A stretch of DNA of 36,290 nt from Oscillospiraceae bacterium (GCA_017887695.1 JAGHHM010000018.1:1-36290); one strand, 5' to 3'; counted from the stretch's first letter, positions 23,914-32,400 are shown. Program-made: numbers and translations. The notes: generated from the sequence alone by a model not told the origin.

Positions 23914-23950
23914 GCAAGGGCCGGCCTGCAAAATGCAGGCCGGCCCTTGC
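23914..23950. terminator. Terminator between convergent ABC operon and P-type ATPase
   Basis: GCAAGGGCCGGCCTGCA (23914-23930), loop AAA, TGCAGGCCGGCCCTTGC (23934-23950): a perfect 17-bp stem. The minus strand continues TATATTTTTACC, a good U-tract for the P-type ATPase transcript; the plus strand has a weaker one (ATGTCTTT). Confidence 0.75.
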
Positions 23951-24027
23951 ATGTCTTTACCGCAAAACGGTTTCTTCTGCCGCTGCCGCCCCTTTTCACA
24001 GGTCTTTCGAACATATCTCACTGCCTG

Positions 24028-25896
24028 TCAGTCAAATTTCCGGTCGTACAACAGTGCGGCAATCAGCACTACCAGTACAGAACCTGCATTATGTACCAGC
24101 GCTCCGGTGGTGGGGGTCAGCCATCCCATCAGGGAAGCGAGGATAGCAAAGAAATTGATGCACAGGGACAGCATAATGCTCAACTTGATGGTCTTGACCG
24201 TACCATTGGACAGCCGCTTGAGGTAAGGGATCTTGGCGATATCGTCACTCATGAGGACAATATCGGAAGCTTCCACCGCGATATCGCTGCCCAGGCCGCC
24301 CATGGCCACGCCCACAGACGCCGTTTTCAGAGCCGGTGCGTCGTTGACGCCGTCGCCGATCATGCACAGGACCTTCCCTTCCTGCTGCATCTGGACGAGG
24401 TTGGACACCTTTTCCTCCGGCAGCAAGTCGGCACGGACCTTACTGATTCCCACTTTCCCCGCAAAATACTCAGCGGTACGCCGGTTGTCGCCGGTAAGAA
24501 GCACAGCACTGGTATGGGTCTTATGAAGCTCCTCGATCATGCTCTTTGCGTCAGGGCGCAATACGTCGGACATGGCAATCACACCAGCACATACCCCGTC
24601 TACTATGGCAATTACCGAAGCCTTGCCCTGGCTGCGAAGGGTTTCCAGAGACGCCCGGACTTCCTCCGGAATAGAAATGCCCTGGCCCATCAGATATTTT
24701 TCACTGCCGCAATGCAGGGTTTTTCCGGAAATCTCTGCGCAGATACCTTTTCCCGCTTCCATCTGGAAGCCTGTTACCGCCGCCAGTGTCAGTCCCTTCT
24801 CCTTGGCGTGGGCCACAATGGCTTTTCCCAGGGGATGCTCGCTCATGGATTCTGCCGAGGCGACCATGGTCAAAAGCTCATCTGCCGTCAGTCCTTTTTG
24901 GAAGGGGACCACGTCACTGACCTCCAACCGTCCAAAGGTCAGCGTGCCGGTCTTGTCGAAAGCAATGGTATCCACCTTGCCCATATTCTCCAGCGCCTCG
25001 CCGGACTTGATAATCACGCCATGCTTGGTCGCCTGTCCAATGGCCGCCATAATGGCCGTGGGAGTAGCCAGTACCAGGGCACAGGGGCAGAACACCACCA
25101 GCACCGTGACGCCTCGAACCAGATCACCAGTGACAAAATAGGTAACCAACGCAATCAGCAGAGCCACCGGCACCAGCCAGGACGCCCACCGGTCGGCGAT
25201 GCGGGCCATCGGCGCCTTCTTGTTCTCGGCCTCCTGGGTCAGGCGAATCAGCTTCTGGAGAGTACTGTCCGCTCCCACCTCCGTGGCCCGGATATCCACC
25301 GCACCGAAGCGATTGGTGGTACCACAGAAAACCTTATCACCCACTTCTTTGTCCACCGGCAGGGATTCGCCGGTAATGACCGCCTGATCCAGCGACGTGG
25401 TGCCCTGGACAATCTCGCCGTCTACCGGCACGGTTTCACCAGGCAGGATCCGGAGAATATCGCCCTTTCGGATTTCATCCGCCGGAATCATCTCTTCCTT
25501 ACCGTTCCGGATGCGGCGGCCCTGAGTAGGCGCCAGGCTGATCAGCTTCTTCAGTCCCTTCTTGGCCCGCTCTGTCGTCTTTTCCTCCAGAATCGCACCT
25601 ACAGCCATAATAAACGCCACTTCGCCCGCCGCAAAAATATCACCGATAGCCAGCGCCGCCACCATGGCAATGGTAATAAGAAGGCAAGAATTGATCTTGG
25701 AAATACCTTTCAGGAAAATTACCCGCCAGAAAGCCAGATAAGCCAGAGGGATACCGCAGATGATGACGCTTACCCAAGCCGGATCCACCGGGAAAGACGT
25801 GTCTGTCAGCATAAGTACCAGACTGATCACCAGGAAAACGCCGCCGACTGCTGTCATCAGCGTCCCGCCAAGAAAGTCAGAAATTTTCTTCAACAT
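24028..25896 (-). CDS. Heavy-metal P1B-type ATPase without N-terminal metal domain
   Basis: The protein is 622 aa from ATG 25896 (GGAGG at 25903-25907). The actuator TGES is at 175-178, the transport motif CPC at 270-272, the phosphorylated D314 in DKTGTLT, then the SEHPLG motif and GDGVNDAPAL. No HMA domain is present: the chain begins directly with membrane helices. The last helix region reads HNAGSVLVV, unlike the (H)DxG of Zn/Cd ZntA and unlike the M..SS motif of Cu CopA, so the metal is uncertain (Zn/Cd, Mn/Fe and Cu cannot be separated). It is divergent from a TetR regulator, which probably controls it. Confidence 0.9.
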   Translation of the reverse strand: MLKKISDFLGGTLMTAVGGVFLVISLVLMLTDTSFPVDPAWVSVIICGIPLAYLAFWRVIFLKGISKINSCLLITIAMVAALAIGDIFAAGEVAFIMAVGAILEEKTTERAKKGLKKLISLAPTQGRRIRNGKEEMIPADEIRKGDILRILPGETVPVDGEIVQGTTSLDQAVITGESLPVDKEVGDKVFCGTTNRFGAVDIRATEVGADSTLQKLIRLTQEAENKKAPMARIADRWASWLVPVALLIALVTYFVTGDLVRGVTVLVVFCPCALVLATPTAIMAAIGQATKHGVIIKSGEALENMGKVDTIAFDKTGTLTFGRLEVSDVVPFQKGLTADELLTMVASAESMSEHPLGKAIVAHAKEKGLTLAAVTGFQMEAGKGICAEISGKTLHCGSEKYLMGQGISIPEEVRASLETLRSQGKASVIAIVDGVCAGVIAMSDVLRPDAKSMIEELHKTHTSAVLLTGDNRRTAEYFAGKVGISKVRADLLPEEKVSNLVQMQQEGKVLCMIGDGVNDAPALKTASVGVAMGGLGSDIAVEASDIVLMSDDIAKIPYLKRLSNGTVKTIKLSIMLSLCINFFAILASLMGWLTPTTGALVHNAGSVLVVLIAALLYDRKFD

Positions 25897-25952
25897 AATC
25901 GATCCTCCATCATTATTTTGACTTAATTGTTTCTCTGATGCTCTTTTTCCTA

Positions 25953-25981
25953 TTGCGTTCTTTGCCATTTACCAGTATAAT
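25953..25981 (+). promoter_or_regulatory. Promoter of the TetR gene
   Basis: TTGCGT (25953-25958), 17-bp spacer, perfect TATAAT (25976-25981). A second TATAATC occurs at 25995-26001. No convincing promoter for the minus-strand ATPase gene was found. Confidence 0.5.
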
Positions 25982-26001
25982 CAATTTGCTATCATATAAT
26001 C

Positions 26002-26012
26002 GGTACGTTACC
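26002..26012. promoter_or_regulatory. Small palindrome in the ATPase/TetR intergenic region (possible operator)
   Basis: GGTACGTTACC is an inverted repeat GGTA-3-TACC midway between the divergent starts at 25896 and 26127. It is shorter than typical TetR operators. Confidence 0.25.
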
Positions 26013-26126
26013 AAACATCTTGTTCGATATTTATTATAGGGACCGGAACCTCTTCCTTCAACGGATAATTATTTTCCTTTGTGCGATAACGAACAAAATG
26101 CTTAAATTATACAGGAGGTGTTTCTT

Positions 26127-26702
26127 TTGGACAGACGGCAGCAGAAAACCCGGGCGGCGATCTTCAGCGCCTTCAGCGAGCTTCTCTCCCGCAAAAGTTA
26201 CAGCAAGATCACCGTGCAGGACATCATTGACGAGGCCAATGTGGGCCGCACCACCTTTTACGCCCACTTTGAGACCAAGGACGACCTGCTCAAGGAATTG
26301 TGTACCGACATTTTTGATCATGTCATCTCCAGCAGCCTCAATATAGAGCCGTCTCATGACTTCTCCCTGTCCGGCAGCGCCCCCCCGGACATCATCTCCC
26401 ACATTCTCTTCCATCTGCGGGACAGCAAGAAAAACATTATCGGCATCCTTTCCTGTGAAAGCGGGGATCTTTTTCTCCAGTATTTCAAAACTTATCTCAA
26501 CCGCCTGCTCAGTCAGTGGATCCCCCAGCCTCAGCAGCCACCCCTCTCCTCTGTACCCCGGGATTTCCTGATCGACCATGTATCCGGCAGCTTTGTCAAT
26601 ATGGTTCAGTGGTGGATCCGCAACAATCTGCGGCAAACGCCTGAGGAGCTGACGGCTTATTTCTGGGCTGTTATTGCCCCTATTATGGGGGAATCCGCCT
26701 GA
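26127..26702 (+). CDS. TetR-family transcriptional regulator
   Basis: The protein is 191 aa with TTG start 26127, 8 bases after AGGAGG (26113-26118). The frame also opens with a GTG at 26118 that overlaps the ribosome site. The N-terminal TetR helix-turn-helix is clear: TRAAIFSAFSELLSRKSYSK, ITVQDIIDEANVGRTTFYAH. The C-terminal half fits the TetR_C group common in Firmicutes (ending VSGSFVNMVQWWIRNN). It probably represses the divergent P-type ATPase gene and itself. Confidence 0.9.
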   Translation: MDRRQQKTRAAIFSAFSELLSRKSYSKITVQDIIDEANVGRTTFYAHFETKDDLLKELCTDIFDHVISSSLNIEPSHDFSLSGSAPPDIISHILFHLRDSKKNIIGILSCESGDLFLQYFKTYLNRLLSQWIPQPQQPPLSSVPRDFLIDHVSGSFVNMVQWWIRNNLRQTPEELTAYFWAVIAPIMGESA

Positions 26703-26754
26703 TGTCCTGTAAATCCTCTGAAAAGAATCGCAACAGCATCAACACTCCTTTTCA

Positions 26755-26793
26755 AAGCGGCAGGGGCGCCCTATTTGGACGCCCCTGCCGCTT
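26755..26793 (+). terminator. Terminator of the TetR gene
   Basis: AAGCGGCAGGGGCG (26755-26768) pairs with CGCCCCTGCCGCTT (26780-26793) around an 11-base loop; TCTCTTGT follows. Confidence 0.75.
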
Positions 26794-26864
26794 CTCTTGT
26801 GGTCCATGGGATTGTCTCCATTAGTTTTTCTATATATCATCCTTTATTTATAGGGTATAGCAAT

Positions 26865-26893
26865 TTGAATTTTCCAATGCTAACTGCTATGAT
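26865..26893 (+). promoter_or_regulatory. Promoter of the Rbs-like/PsuG operon
   Basis: TTGAAT (26865-26870), 17-bp spacer, TATGAT (26888-26893), about 47 bases before the ATG at 26940. Confidence 0.6.
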
Positions 26894-26939
26894 ATGGGGA
26901 TGTATAGAATAAATAGACAAATATTGCAAATTGATTTTT

Positions 26940-27692
26940 ATGATGAATGAGTCGATAATTTTAGAAGTTCAGGGGCTAACCAAACGGTTCGGGCACATAC
27001 AGGCTCTGGACGGGGTTTCCCTGGAGGTCCGTGCCGGAGCCATTACCGCCATTGTGGGGGACAACGGCTCCGGCAAATCTACGCTGATCAAGATTTTGTC
27101 AGGGAACCTGCGGCCTGACAGCGGCAGCATCCACATAGGGAACAAGACCTGTCCCGGCCTCACCATCCCCCAGGCCATCTCCCTGGGGATCCGCACCGTG
27201 TATCAGGATCTGGCCCTGGACAATTACAAAAACAGTGTAGATAACATTTTTCTGGGCAGTGAGCTGATGCAGGGGCCCTTTCTAAACCGCCGGGCCATGC
27301 GGCGCGAAGCAGAAAAACTGCTGGCGGACATTCATGTGGCCATTCCGGATCTGACTGAGCCGGTGGCCAGCCTCTCCGGCGGGCAGCGCCAGGGCGTGGC
27401 CATCGCCCGGGCCCTTCGGCGGCCGGGAAAGCTGCTGCTGCTGGACGAGCCTACTGCCGCCATGGGCATCCAGGAGAGTCACAGCACTCTGGAGATGCTG
27501 GCGGGGCTTCGGCAGCGGGGCATGACCCAGCTGATTGTCAGCCACAATCTCCACCAGGTATTCGCCCTGGCGGACTATGTGTACGTCATGCGCTCCGGCC
27601 GTGTCATTGCCGCCGCCGCTACCGGCGACACTACCGCCCAGCGGCTCCCGGAGCTGATCCTGCGCCGGGAAAGCGAGGCGGAGGGCCTATGA
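26940..27692 (+). CDS. Sugar/nucleoside ABC importer ATPase (single domain)
   Basis: The protein is 250 aa from the ATG pair at 26940/26943; the leader lacks a clear ribosome site, so the exact start is uncertain. Walker A GDNGSGKST (40-48), signature LSGGQRQ (145-151), Walker B LLLLDEPTA (165-173) and H202 are intact. It is one nucleotide-binding domain, like FrcA, whereas RbsA and MglA carry two. It works as a dimer with the permease next to it, overlapping that gene by 4 bases (ATGA). Confidence 0.9.
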   Translation: MMNESIILEVQGLTKRFGHIQALDGVSLEVRAGAITAIVGDNGSGKSTLIKILSGNLRPDSGSIHIGNKTCPGLTIPQAISLGIRTVYQDLALDNYKNSVDNIFLGSELMQGPFLNRRAMRREAEKLLADIHVAIPDLTEPVASLSGGQRQGVAIARALRRPGKLLLLDEPTAAMGIQESHSTLEMLAGLRQRGMTQLIVSHNLHQVFALADYVYVMRSGRVIAAAATGDTTAQRLPELILRRESEAEGL

Positions 27693-28645
27693 CGACTTTC
27701 AAGAAATGGCGTTCCCGGCAGAGCGCCCCGCTGCTGCTGGTGGCGGTCTGCCTGGTGATGATGGTGTTTTTATCCATCGAGACCCGCTCCTTCTTTTCCT
27801 GGAAAAACGTGGTCAACATTCTGGAGGCAAATTCCTACCGGCTGATTCTGGCCTGCGGCATGATGTGTGTCATTGCCTCGGGGGCCATTGACCTCTCCAC
27901 CGGGTCTATTCTCTCCTTCAGCGCTATCTGTGCCGCCACTGTTTTGCAGGCGGGGGCCCCTGTATGGGCAGGTGTCTTGCTGGCTCTGGTCGCCGGTACC
28001 GCCATGGGAACGATCAATGGCCTGCTGATCCAAATCACCCGGATCAACGCCTTTATCATCACCCTGGCCACCTCCTTCATGTACCGGGGGCTGTCCCTCA
28101 TGGTCACCAAGGGGATCCCCATTACCAAACTACCCCAGTCCTTCCGGGACTTTGGCTGCGGGGATATTTTCGGCATGGAGTCTGGCGTGACCATGGCCTT
28201 TGTGGTCATTGTCCTTCTTATTCCCGCCTTCTATTTCATGCGTTGGGGGCACTACCTTACCTCTCTGGGCGGAAACCCGGAGGCTCTCAAGCGCAGCGGT
28301 GTAGCCATCGGCCGCTATCGGGTGTCCGCCTTTGCCCTGATGGGCTTTCTCTCCGCTTTGGCAGGCATCATTATCACCGCCCGGCTCAACTCCGCCGAGG
28401 CCAACGCCGGGCTGAACATGGAGATGGACGCCATTTGCGCCGTCATTATGGGCGGCACCGCCCTCCACGGCGGCAGCGGCAGTCTCCCCGGTACGGTGAT
28501 CGCCGTATTCCTTATGGGCCTGATCCGCAACGGCCTGACCCTTCTGAGCGTCTCCTCCTACTACCAGCAATTTGTTACCGGCGCCATGCTGCTGTGTGCC
28601 GTGGTAGCGGCGGAGCTGCGGGAGCGCAAGCGGCGGATCGGCTGA
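27689..28645 (+). CDS. RbsC/FrcB-type ABC importer permease
   Basis: The protein is 318 aa with 8-10 predicted transmembrane helices and family motifs GMMCVIASGAIDLSTGSILS (about 57-76) and GGTALHGGSGSLPGT (about 255-269). It belongs to the CUT2 (BPD_transp_2) family that imports monosaccharides, nucleosides and autoinducer-2. Proximity to a PsuG homologue suggests a nucleoside-like ligand. Confidence 0.92.
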   Translation: MTTFKKWRSRQSAPLLLVAVCLVMMVFLSIETRSFFSWKNVVNILEANSYRLILACGMMCVIASGAIDLSTGSILSFSAICAATVLQAGAPVWAGVLLALVAGTAMGTINGLLIQITRINAFIITLATSFMYRGLSLMVTKGIPITKLPQSFRDFGCGDIFGMESGVTMAFVVIVLLIPAFYFMRWGHYLTSLGGNPEALKRSGVAIGRYRVSAFALMGFLSALAGIIITARLNSAEANAGLNMEMDAICAVIMGGTALHGGSGSLPGTVIAVFLMGLIRNGLTLLSVSSYYQQFVTGAMLLCAVVAAELRERKRRIG

Positions 28646-28660
28646 TGTTTATTTCCGGCA

Positions 28661-28691
28661 TAAAGGAGCCCCGTTCCGGAGCTTTCCTTTA
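28661..28691 (+). promoter_or_regulatory. Intra-operon hairpin before the binding-protein gene
   Basis: TAAAGG-AGC-CCG pairs with CGG-GCT-CCTTTA across a short loop with one mismatch and a TT bulge. There is no long T-tract. It could stabilise the downstream, highly expressed binding-protein message or partly terminate. Confidence 0.4.
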
Positions 28692-28727
28692 TACATATCT
28701 ACATTATTTAATCGGAGGATTGGAAAG

Positions 28728-29861
28728 ATGAAAAAATGGATTTCCCTTCTGCTGGCCCTGGCCATGATGCTGAGCATCGTTGCCTGCGGCAGCAACAATA
28801 CCGCCAACAACGGCGGCAATGACACCGCCAACAACAGTGTCACCAACAACGAGGACGCCTCCACCAACGAAGGCTCCACCGAAGAGGAAAACACCGACAG
28901 TGAGCTGTCCGCCACTGTCCAGCAGCTCTATGCGGAGTTTGACGCCGCCATGGAGGAGCAGATCGGCCCCATGCCCGAGAACTTCGGCGACATCAAGGTG
29001 GGCGCCGTGGTCATCTCTCTGACCAACCCCTTCTGGGTCAACATGAAGAACTTCTATGAGGCCGCCGGCCAGGAGCTGGGCATTGACATCGACGTCCAGA
29101 CCGGCACCACCGAAGGCGACACCGCCTCCCAGCTGGACGTGCTCATGACCATGGCCGATATGGATTACGACGTGATTATCGTCTCCCCCATTGACGGCAC
29201 CAACCTGATCCCCGGCATTGTCAAGTGCAATGAGAACGGTGTGAAGGTCATCAACCTGGGCCCCGGCGTGGACGTGGCTGCTCTGGAGGATGCCGGCGGC
29301 CATCTGGACGCTACCATCACCGTGGCCTTCACCGAGCAGGGTGAAACCGTGGCCAACGATATGATCTCCCGTCTGCCTGATGGCGGCCAGGTGGCCATCA
29401 TCGCCGGCCTGGCCGGCGCTGGCCAGAGCGAAGGCCGTACCTCCGGCGCCAAGGAGGTCTTTGAGGCCACCGAGGGCATCGAGCTGGTAGCGGTGCAGAA
29501 CTGCGACTGGGACGCCACTCTGGCCTATGACGCCACCAAGGCGCTTATCACCGAGTATCCCGACCTGAAGGGCATCTTCTGCTGCAACGACACCATGGCT
29601 CTGGCTGCTGTGGAAGCTCTGGCCGCTGAGGGCAAGGAGGGCGTGCTGGTTTACGGCGTGGACTTCACCGACGACGCCCGGGCCGCCATCATCGAGGGTA
29701 CCATGACCGGTTCCATGTCCTACTCCAGCCAGCGTTACACCAAGGCCGCTCTCCAGATGGCTGTGATGCTCAACGAGGGTGAGACCTTTGACAGCAGCGT
29801 TTACCTGCCCCTGACCCTGGTAAACGTGGATAACGTCAATGACCTGGAAGGCTGGCAGTGA
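28728..29861 (+). CDS. CUT2 ABC substrate-binding lipoprotein (periplasmic-binding protein type 4)
   Basis: The protein is 377 aa with ATG 28728 after GGAGG. A lipoprotein signal ends in SIVAC (Cys20). Residues about 21-60 are an N/T/S/E-rich spacer. The ligand domain matches the RbsB family: VGAVVISLTNPFWVNMKNFY, DYDVIIVSPIDGTNLIPGI, GIFCCNDTMALAAVEAL, VYGVDFTDDARAAI. It has strongly biased codons, in line with high expression. The stop codon overlaps the start of the PsuG-like gene by 4 bases. Confidence 0.92.
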   Translation: MKKWISLLLALAMMLSIVACGSNNTANNGGNDTANNSVTNNEDASTNEGSTEEENTDSELSATVQQLYAEFDAAMEEQIGPMPENFGDIKVGAVVISLTNPFWVNMKNFYEAAGQELGIDIDVQTGTTEGDTASQLDVLMTMADMDYDVIIVSPIDGTNLIPGIVKCNENGVKVINLGPGVDVAALEDAGGHLDATITVAFTEQGETVANDMISRLPDGGQVAIIAGLAGAGQSEGRTSGAKEVFEATEGIELVAVQNCDWDATLAYDATKALITEYPDLKGIFCCNDTMALAAVEALAAEGKEGVLVYGVDFTDDARAAIIEGTMTGSMSYSSQRYTKAALQMAVMLNEGETFDSSVYLPLTLVNVDNVNDLEGWQ

Positions 29862-30640
29862 TTCCGTTTCTGATTGAATCCGCCCTTCTGACCCACGGCC
29901 TGGTTTCCATCTCCCAAGAGGAGCTTTCCCGGCGCTGGCCCCGGGAACTGGACGCCATCGCCTGGGTGGACGGCGGAAACGTAGTGATCGGCACTATGGA
30001 GGAGTTCCTCCCCTTCCGTGCCCGGGCTTCCCAGCTGCGCCGCATTGACTGCGACCGGCTGCCCTCCGCCCTGGCGGAGGGGATCTCCGGCGCCCTTACC
30101 GCCTCCGGCACCATGGCTGTCTGCCGGGAGCGGCACATCCCCCTGGCAGTAACCTGCGGCATGGGCGGCATTGGGGATATTAAGGGCGAAGAGCTTTGTC
30201 CCGACCTGCCCGCCCTGCGAGACATCCCTGTGGCCCTCATTTCCACCTCTCCCAAGGATATGCTGGATATTCCCGGCACCCTTGGGTGGCTCAAGGCGGC
30301 AGGCGTCCAGGTGCTGGGCATGGGCACAGACCGGTGCACCGGCTATATCTTCTCCTGCGCCAACGAGCCCCTCTCCGGGGCCTTTGCCGGAGACAGGCTG
30401 CCGGACAGCCGCCCCCTGCTGCTGCTCAACGGCATTCCGGAGGAGCAGCGGGTATCGGATCTGTCCCTCCTCTCCCAGGGCGTCGCCGCCGGCAAACAGG
30501 CGGAGGCGGAGGGCCGGGCCTACCACCCGGCGGCAAACGCCGCCTTTGACCGGCTCACCGAGGGGCTCTCCTCCCGGATCCAGCTGGACTCCCTCATCGC
30601 CAACGGGCTGCTGGCCCGGCGGCTTACAGAACATGCCTGA
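29858..30640 (+). CDS. Shortened PsuG-family (pseudouridine-5'-phosphate glycosidase / Indigoidine_A) enzyme
   Basis: The protein is 260 aa against about 310 for E. coli PsuG. I align, from memory of PsuG, LIESALLTHG (5-14) with its ALESTIISHG, CPDLPALRDIPVAL (114-127) with SADLQELANTNVTV, STSPKDMLDI (129-138) with CAGAKSILDL, and SSRIQLDSLIANGLLARRL (238-256) with its C-terminus. The catalytic Glu (E7), metal Asp (D116), Schiff-base Lys (K133) and C-terminal Asn (N249) are kept. The loop carrying His137 in PsuG is about five residues shorter and lacks the His. PsuG splits the C-C glycosidic bond of pseudouridine-5'-phosphate to uracil and ribose-5-phosphate. Coupling by a 4-base overlap to an importer suggests a C-nucleoside or related ligand; no pseudouridine kinase gene is nearby. 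Confidence 0.8.
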   Translation: MIPFLIESALLTHGLVSISQEELSRRWPRELDAIAWVDGGNVVIGTMEEFLPFRARASQLRRIDCDRLPSALAEGISGALTASGTMAVCRERHIPLAVTCGMGGIGDIKGEELCPDLPALRDIPVALISTSPKDMLDIPGTLGWLKAAGVQVLGMGTDRCTGYIFSCANEPLSGAFAGDRLPDSRPLLLLNGIPEEQRVSDLSLLSQGVAAGKQAEAEGRAYHPAANAAFDRLTEGLSSRIQLDSLIANGLLARRLTEHA

Positions 30641-30656
30641 TCATACAGTCAGCGCC

Positions 30657-30694
30657 AAAGGGGTGCGAAGCAATTGCTTCGCACCCCTTTTCTT
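30657..30694 (+). terminator. Terminator of the Rbs-like/PsuG operon
   Basis: AAAGGGGTGCGAAGC (30657-30671), loop AATT, GCTTCGCACCCCTTT (30676-30690), TTCTTT. The whole is a perfect palindrome. Confidence 0.88.
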
Positions 30695-30753
30695 TGCCCT
30701 TCAGGCGCCGGGATCCTCCCTCAACATGTCCCACAAAAAATTTTTTCAGGAAA

Positions 30754-30782
30754 TGCAACAATCCGGCCCTCTCAACTGTATA
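30754..30782 (+). promoter_or_regulatory. Candidate ECF-sigma promoter of the stalk/sigma/anti-sigma operon
   Basis: TGCAACA (30754-30760) and TGTATATA (30777-30784) with about 17 bp between them look more like a clostridial ECF promoter (AAC-type -35, GTATA-type -10) than a sigma-A one. Autoregulation by the sigma factor at 31774 would be usual for the family. Confidence 0.4.
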
Positions 30783-30839
30783 TAGGGTGTACGGCAATTG
30801 TTCCGTCACAAATAGCAAGCGAAAAGGAAGGATATTGTT

Positions 30840-31709
30840 ATGAAACGTAAAACACGTACTGTTCTTGTTTCCCTGGCTCTGGCCGGCGCTCTGGCCCTGC
30901 CCGCCCTGGCCGCAAATGTAATCGCCCCCGCCCCGGACACAAAGGCAGAGGCCGATCTTCCCGACTACACATACGCCATTTCCGTCAACGGACAGGAGGT
31001 GGACGCTTCCGCCACCGTCATGGTTCCCCTGCGGGCTGTGGCGGAATCCCTGGGGTTTACCGTCACCTGGGATAACGGCACCATCCTGGTGGACAACGGG
31101 GTCATCCACACCTATGTGGTTCTTGGCCAGGACAGCTATACTATTACCACCAGCAACGAAAATCTGGTGGGCATGAGCGCCCCCTTCTCCCTTGGCATTG
31201 CCCCCTTCTCCGTGGATAATGTCACCTATGTCCCCCTGGGCCTGTTCAGTGCTCTTCTGGGCGATCAGGCCATTACCTGGGAGGGCGGCTCTCTCTGCAT
31301 CCAAAGCGAGGATGTCCAGATCCCCAACCCCTTTACCTCCTGCGATTCCCTGGATGACGCGGCAGCCATCGCCGGCTTTACCATGACCATGCCCGACCGC
31401 CTCCCCAACTGGATCGAGGAGCCGTCTATCCGTGCCTCTGAAACTATGATCGAAGTGGTCTACAACGGCCGGGACGGGCAGCAGCTGCGGCTGCGCAAGG
31501 CCGTGGGAGATGACGACATCAGCGGCGATTACACCAGCTATCCCCAGGAGGAAACCGTAACAGTAAACGGCCGTGAGGTTACGCTGAAAGGCGAGGACGG
31601 AAAGGTCAAGGTTGCCATCTGGCAGGATGACAGCTATACTTATGCTGTTCTGGACTCCACCGGCATGAGCAAAGCCAACATTACCGCCCTGGCCGGCATG
31701 CTGGGATAA
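30840..31709 (+). CDS. Secreted stalk-domain (copper-amine-oxidase N-like) protein with a sensor-like C-terminal domain
   Basis: The protein is 289 aa with AAGGAAGG before ATG 30840. A Sec signal peptide (1-24, ALAALA-type) is followed by a Cu_amine_oxidN1/stalk domain at about 45-155 (VMVPLRAVAESLGFTVTWDN and YVPLGLFSALLG). Residues 170-289 form a domain that recurs in the anti-sigma factor at 32384: SLDDAAAIAGFTM, RKAVGDDDISGDYTSY (219-234) and VTLKGEDGKVKVAIWQDD (247-264). It has no lipobox and no SLH motif. The shared domain suggests that it senses or competes for the same ligand as the anti-sigma factor. No terminator separates it from the sigma gene. Confidence 0.85.
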   Translation: MKRKTRTVLVSLALAGALALPALAANVIAPAPDTKAEADLPDYTYAISVNGQEVDASATVMVPLRAVAESLGFTVTWDNGTILVDNGVIHTYVVLGQDSYTITTSNENLVGMSAPFSLGIAPFSVDNVTYVPLGLFSALLGDQAITWEGGSLCIQSEDVQIPNPFTSCDSLDDAAAIAGFTMTMPDRLPNWIEEPSIRASETMIEVVYNGRDGQQLRLRKAVGDDDISGDYTSYPQEETVTVNGREVTLKGEDGKVKVAIWQDDSYTYAVLDSTGMSKANITALAGMLG

Positions 31710-31773
31710 GCAGCCCGCAAAACCACAGAGGAAGCTGTGACAGCACATCTCCCGGAAGGAGGAAACCGCCGCT

Positions 31774-32400
31774 GTGTATATCTGTCCATCCAGCACATTT
31801 TCACATACAGTCACTTTACAGCGGTGGGTCATCCAGGCTGCTGCCCGCATTCGCCTTTTACTGTTTCACGCCTTTGCCCAGCCAGCTTTTGATGAAGCCC
31901 GTGAGGACACCGCCGCCCTTTCCCGGCAGGCCGAGCGTCTCCTCTCCCAGCATGGCGACAGCATCCTGCGCCTGGCCTATGCCTATCTCCATAACATGAG
32001 CGACGCGGAGGACGTCCTCCAGGATACCCTGCTTCAATTTCTCAAGACCGCCCCTGTTCTGGAGAACCCTGACCACGAAAAAGCATGGCTGCTGCGGGTG
32101 GCAGGGAACCTGAGCAAAAACCGCATTGCCTACAACCGGGTCCGGGGCGCGGATGAGCTGGAGGAATCCCTGGCGGCGGAGCAGCGGGAGGATCTCTCCT
32201 ATGTATGGGACGCGGTAAAATCCCTGCCTGTCAAATACCGGGAAGTTATCCACCTCTTTTATTACGAGGGCTATTCCACTGGGCAGATTGCCCAGCTTCT
32301 CCGGATGAATGAATCTACCGTCCGTTCCCGGCTTCGCCGGGGACGGGAACAGCTGAAATCCATATTACAGGAGGTGCCCGGCCTTGTGGACGGCTTATAG
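31774..32400 (+). CDS. ECF-type RNA polymerase sigma factor
   Basis: The protein is 208 aa with GTG start 31774, 11 bases after AAGGAGG. The first 45 residues are atypical and may be partly untranslated; the sigma-70 region 2 begins near ERLLSQHGDSILRLAYAYLH and includes the DAEDVLQDTLLQFL motif. Region 4 (about 145-200) reads LPVKYREVIHLFYYEGYSTG and then AQLLRMNESTVRSRLRRGRE. It directs RNA polymerase to an extracytoplasmic-stress regulon. The gene overlaps the anti-sigma gene by 17 bases, as usual for such pairs. Confidence 0.9.
   Translation: MYICPSSTFSHTVTLQRWVIQAAARIRLLLFHAFAQPAFDEAREDTAALSRQAERLLSQHGDSILRLAYAYLHNMSDAEDVLQDTLLQFLKTAPVLENPDHEKAWLLRVAGNLSKNRIAYNRVRGADELEESLAAEQREDLSYVWDAVKSLPVKYREVIHLFYYEGYSTGQIAQLLRMNESTVRSRLRRGREQLKSILQEVPGLVDGL

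Noticed and set aside
23947..25926. 659-residue open frame on the plus strand
   Set aside because: It is antisense to the P-type ATPase gene, whose motifs are all intact; the plus-strand product shows no recognisable family.
26813..26939. Riboswitch in the leader of the Rbs-like/PsuG operon
   Set aside because: Predicted transcript leader is only about 40 bases, A/T-rich and without stable helices.
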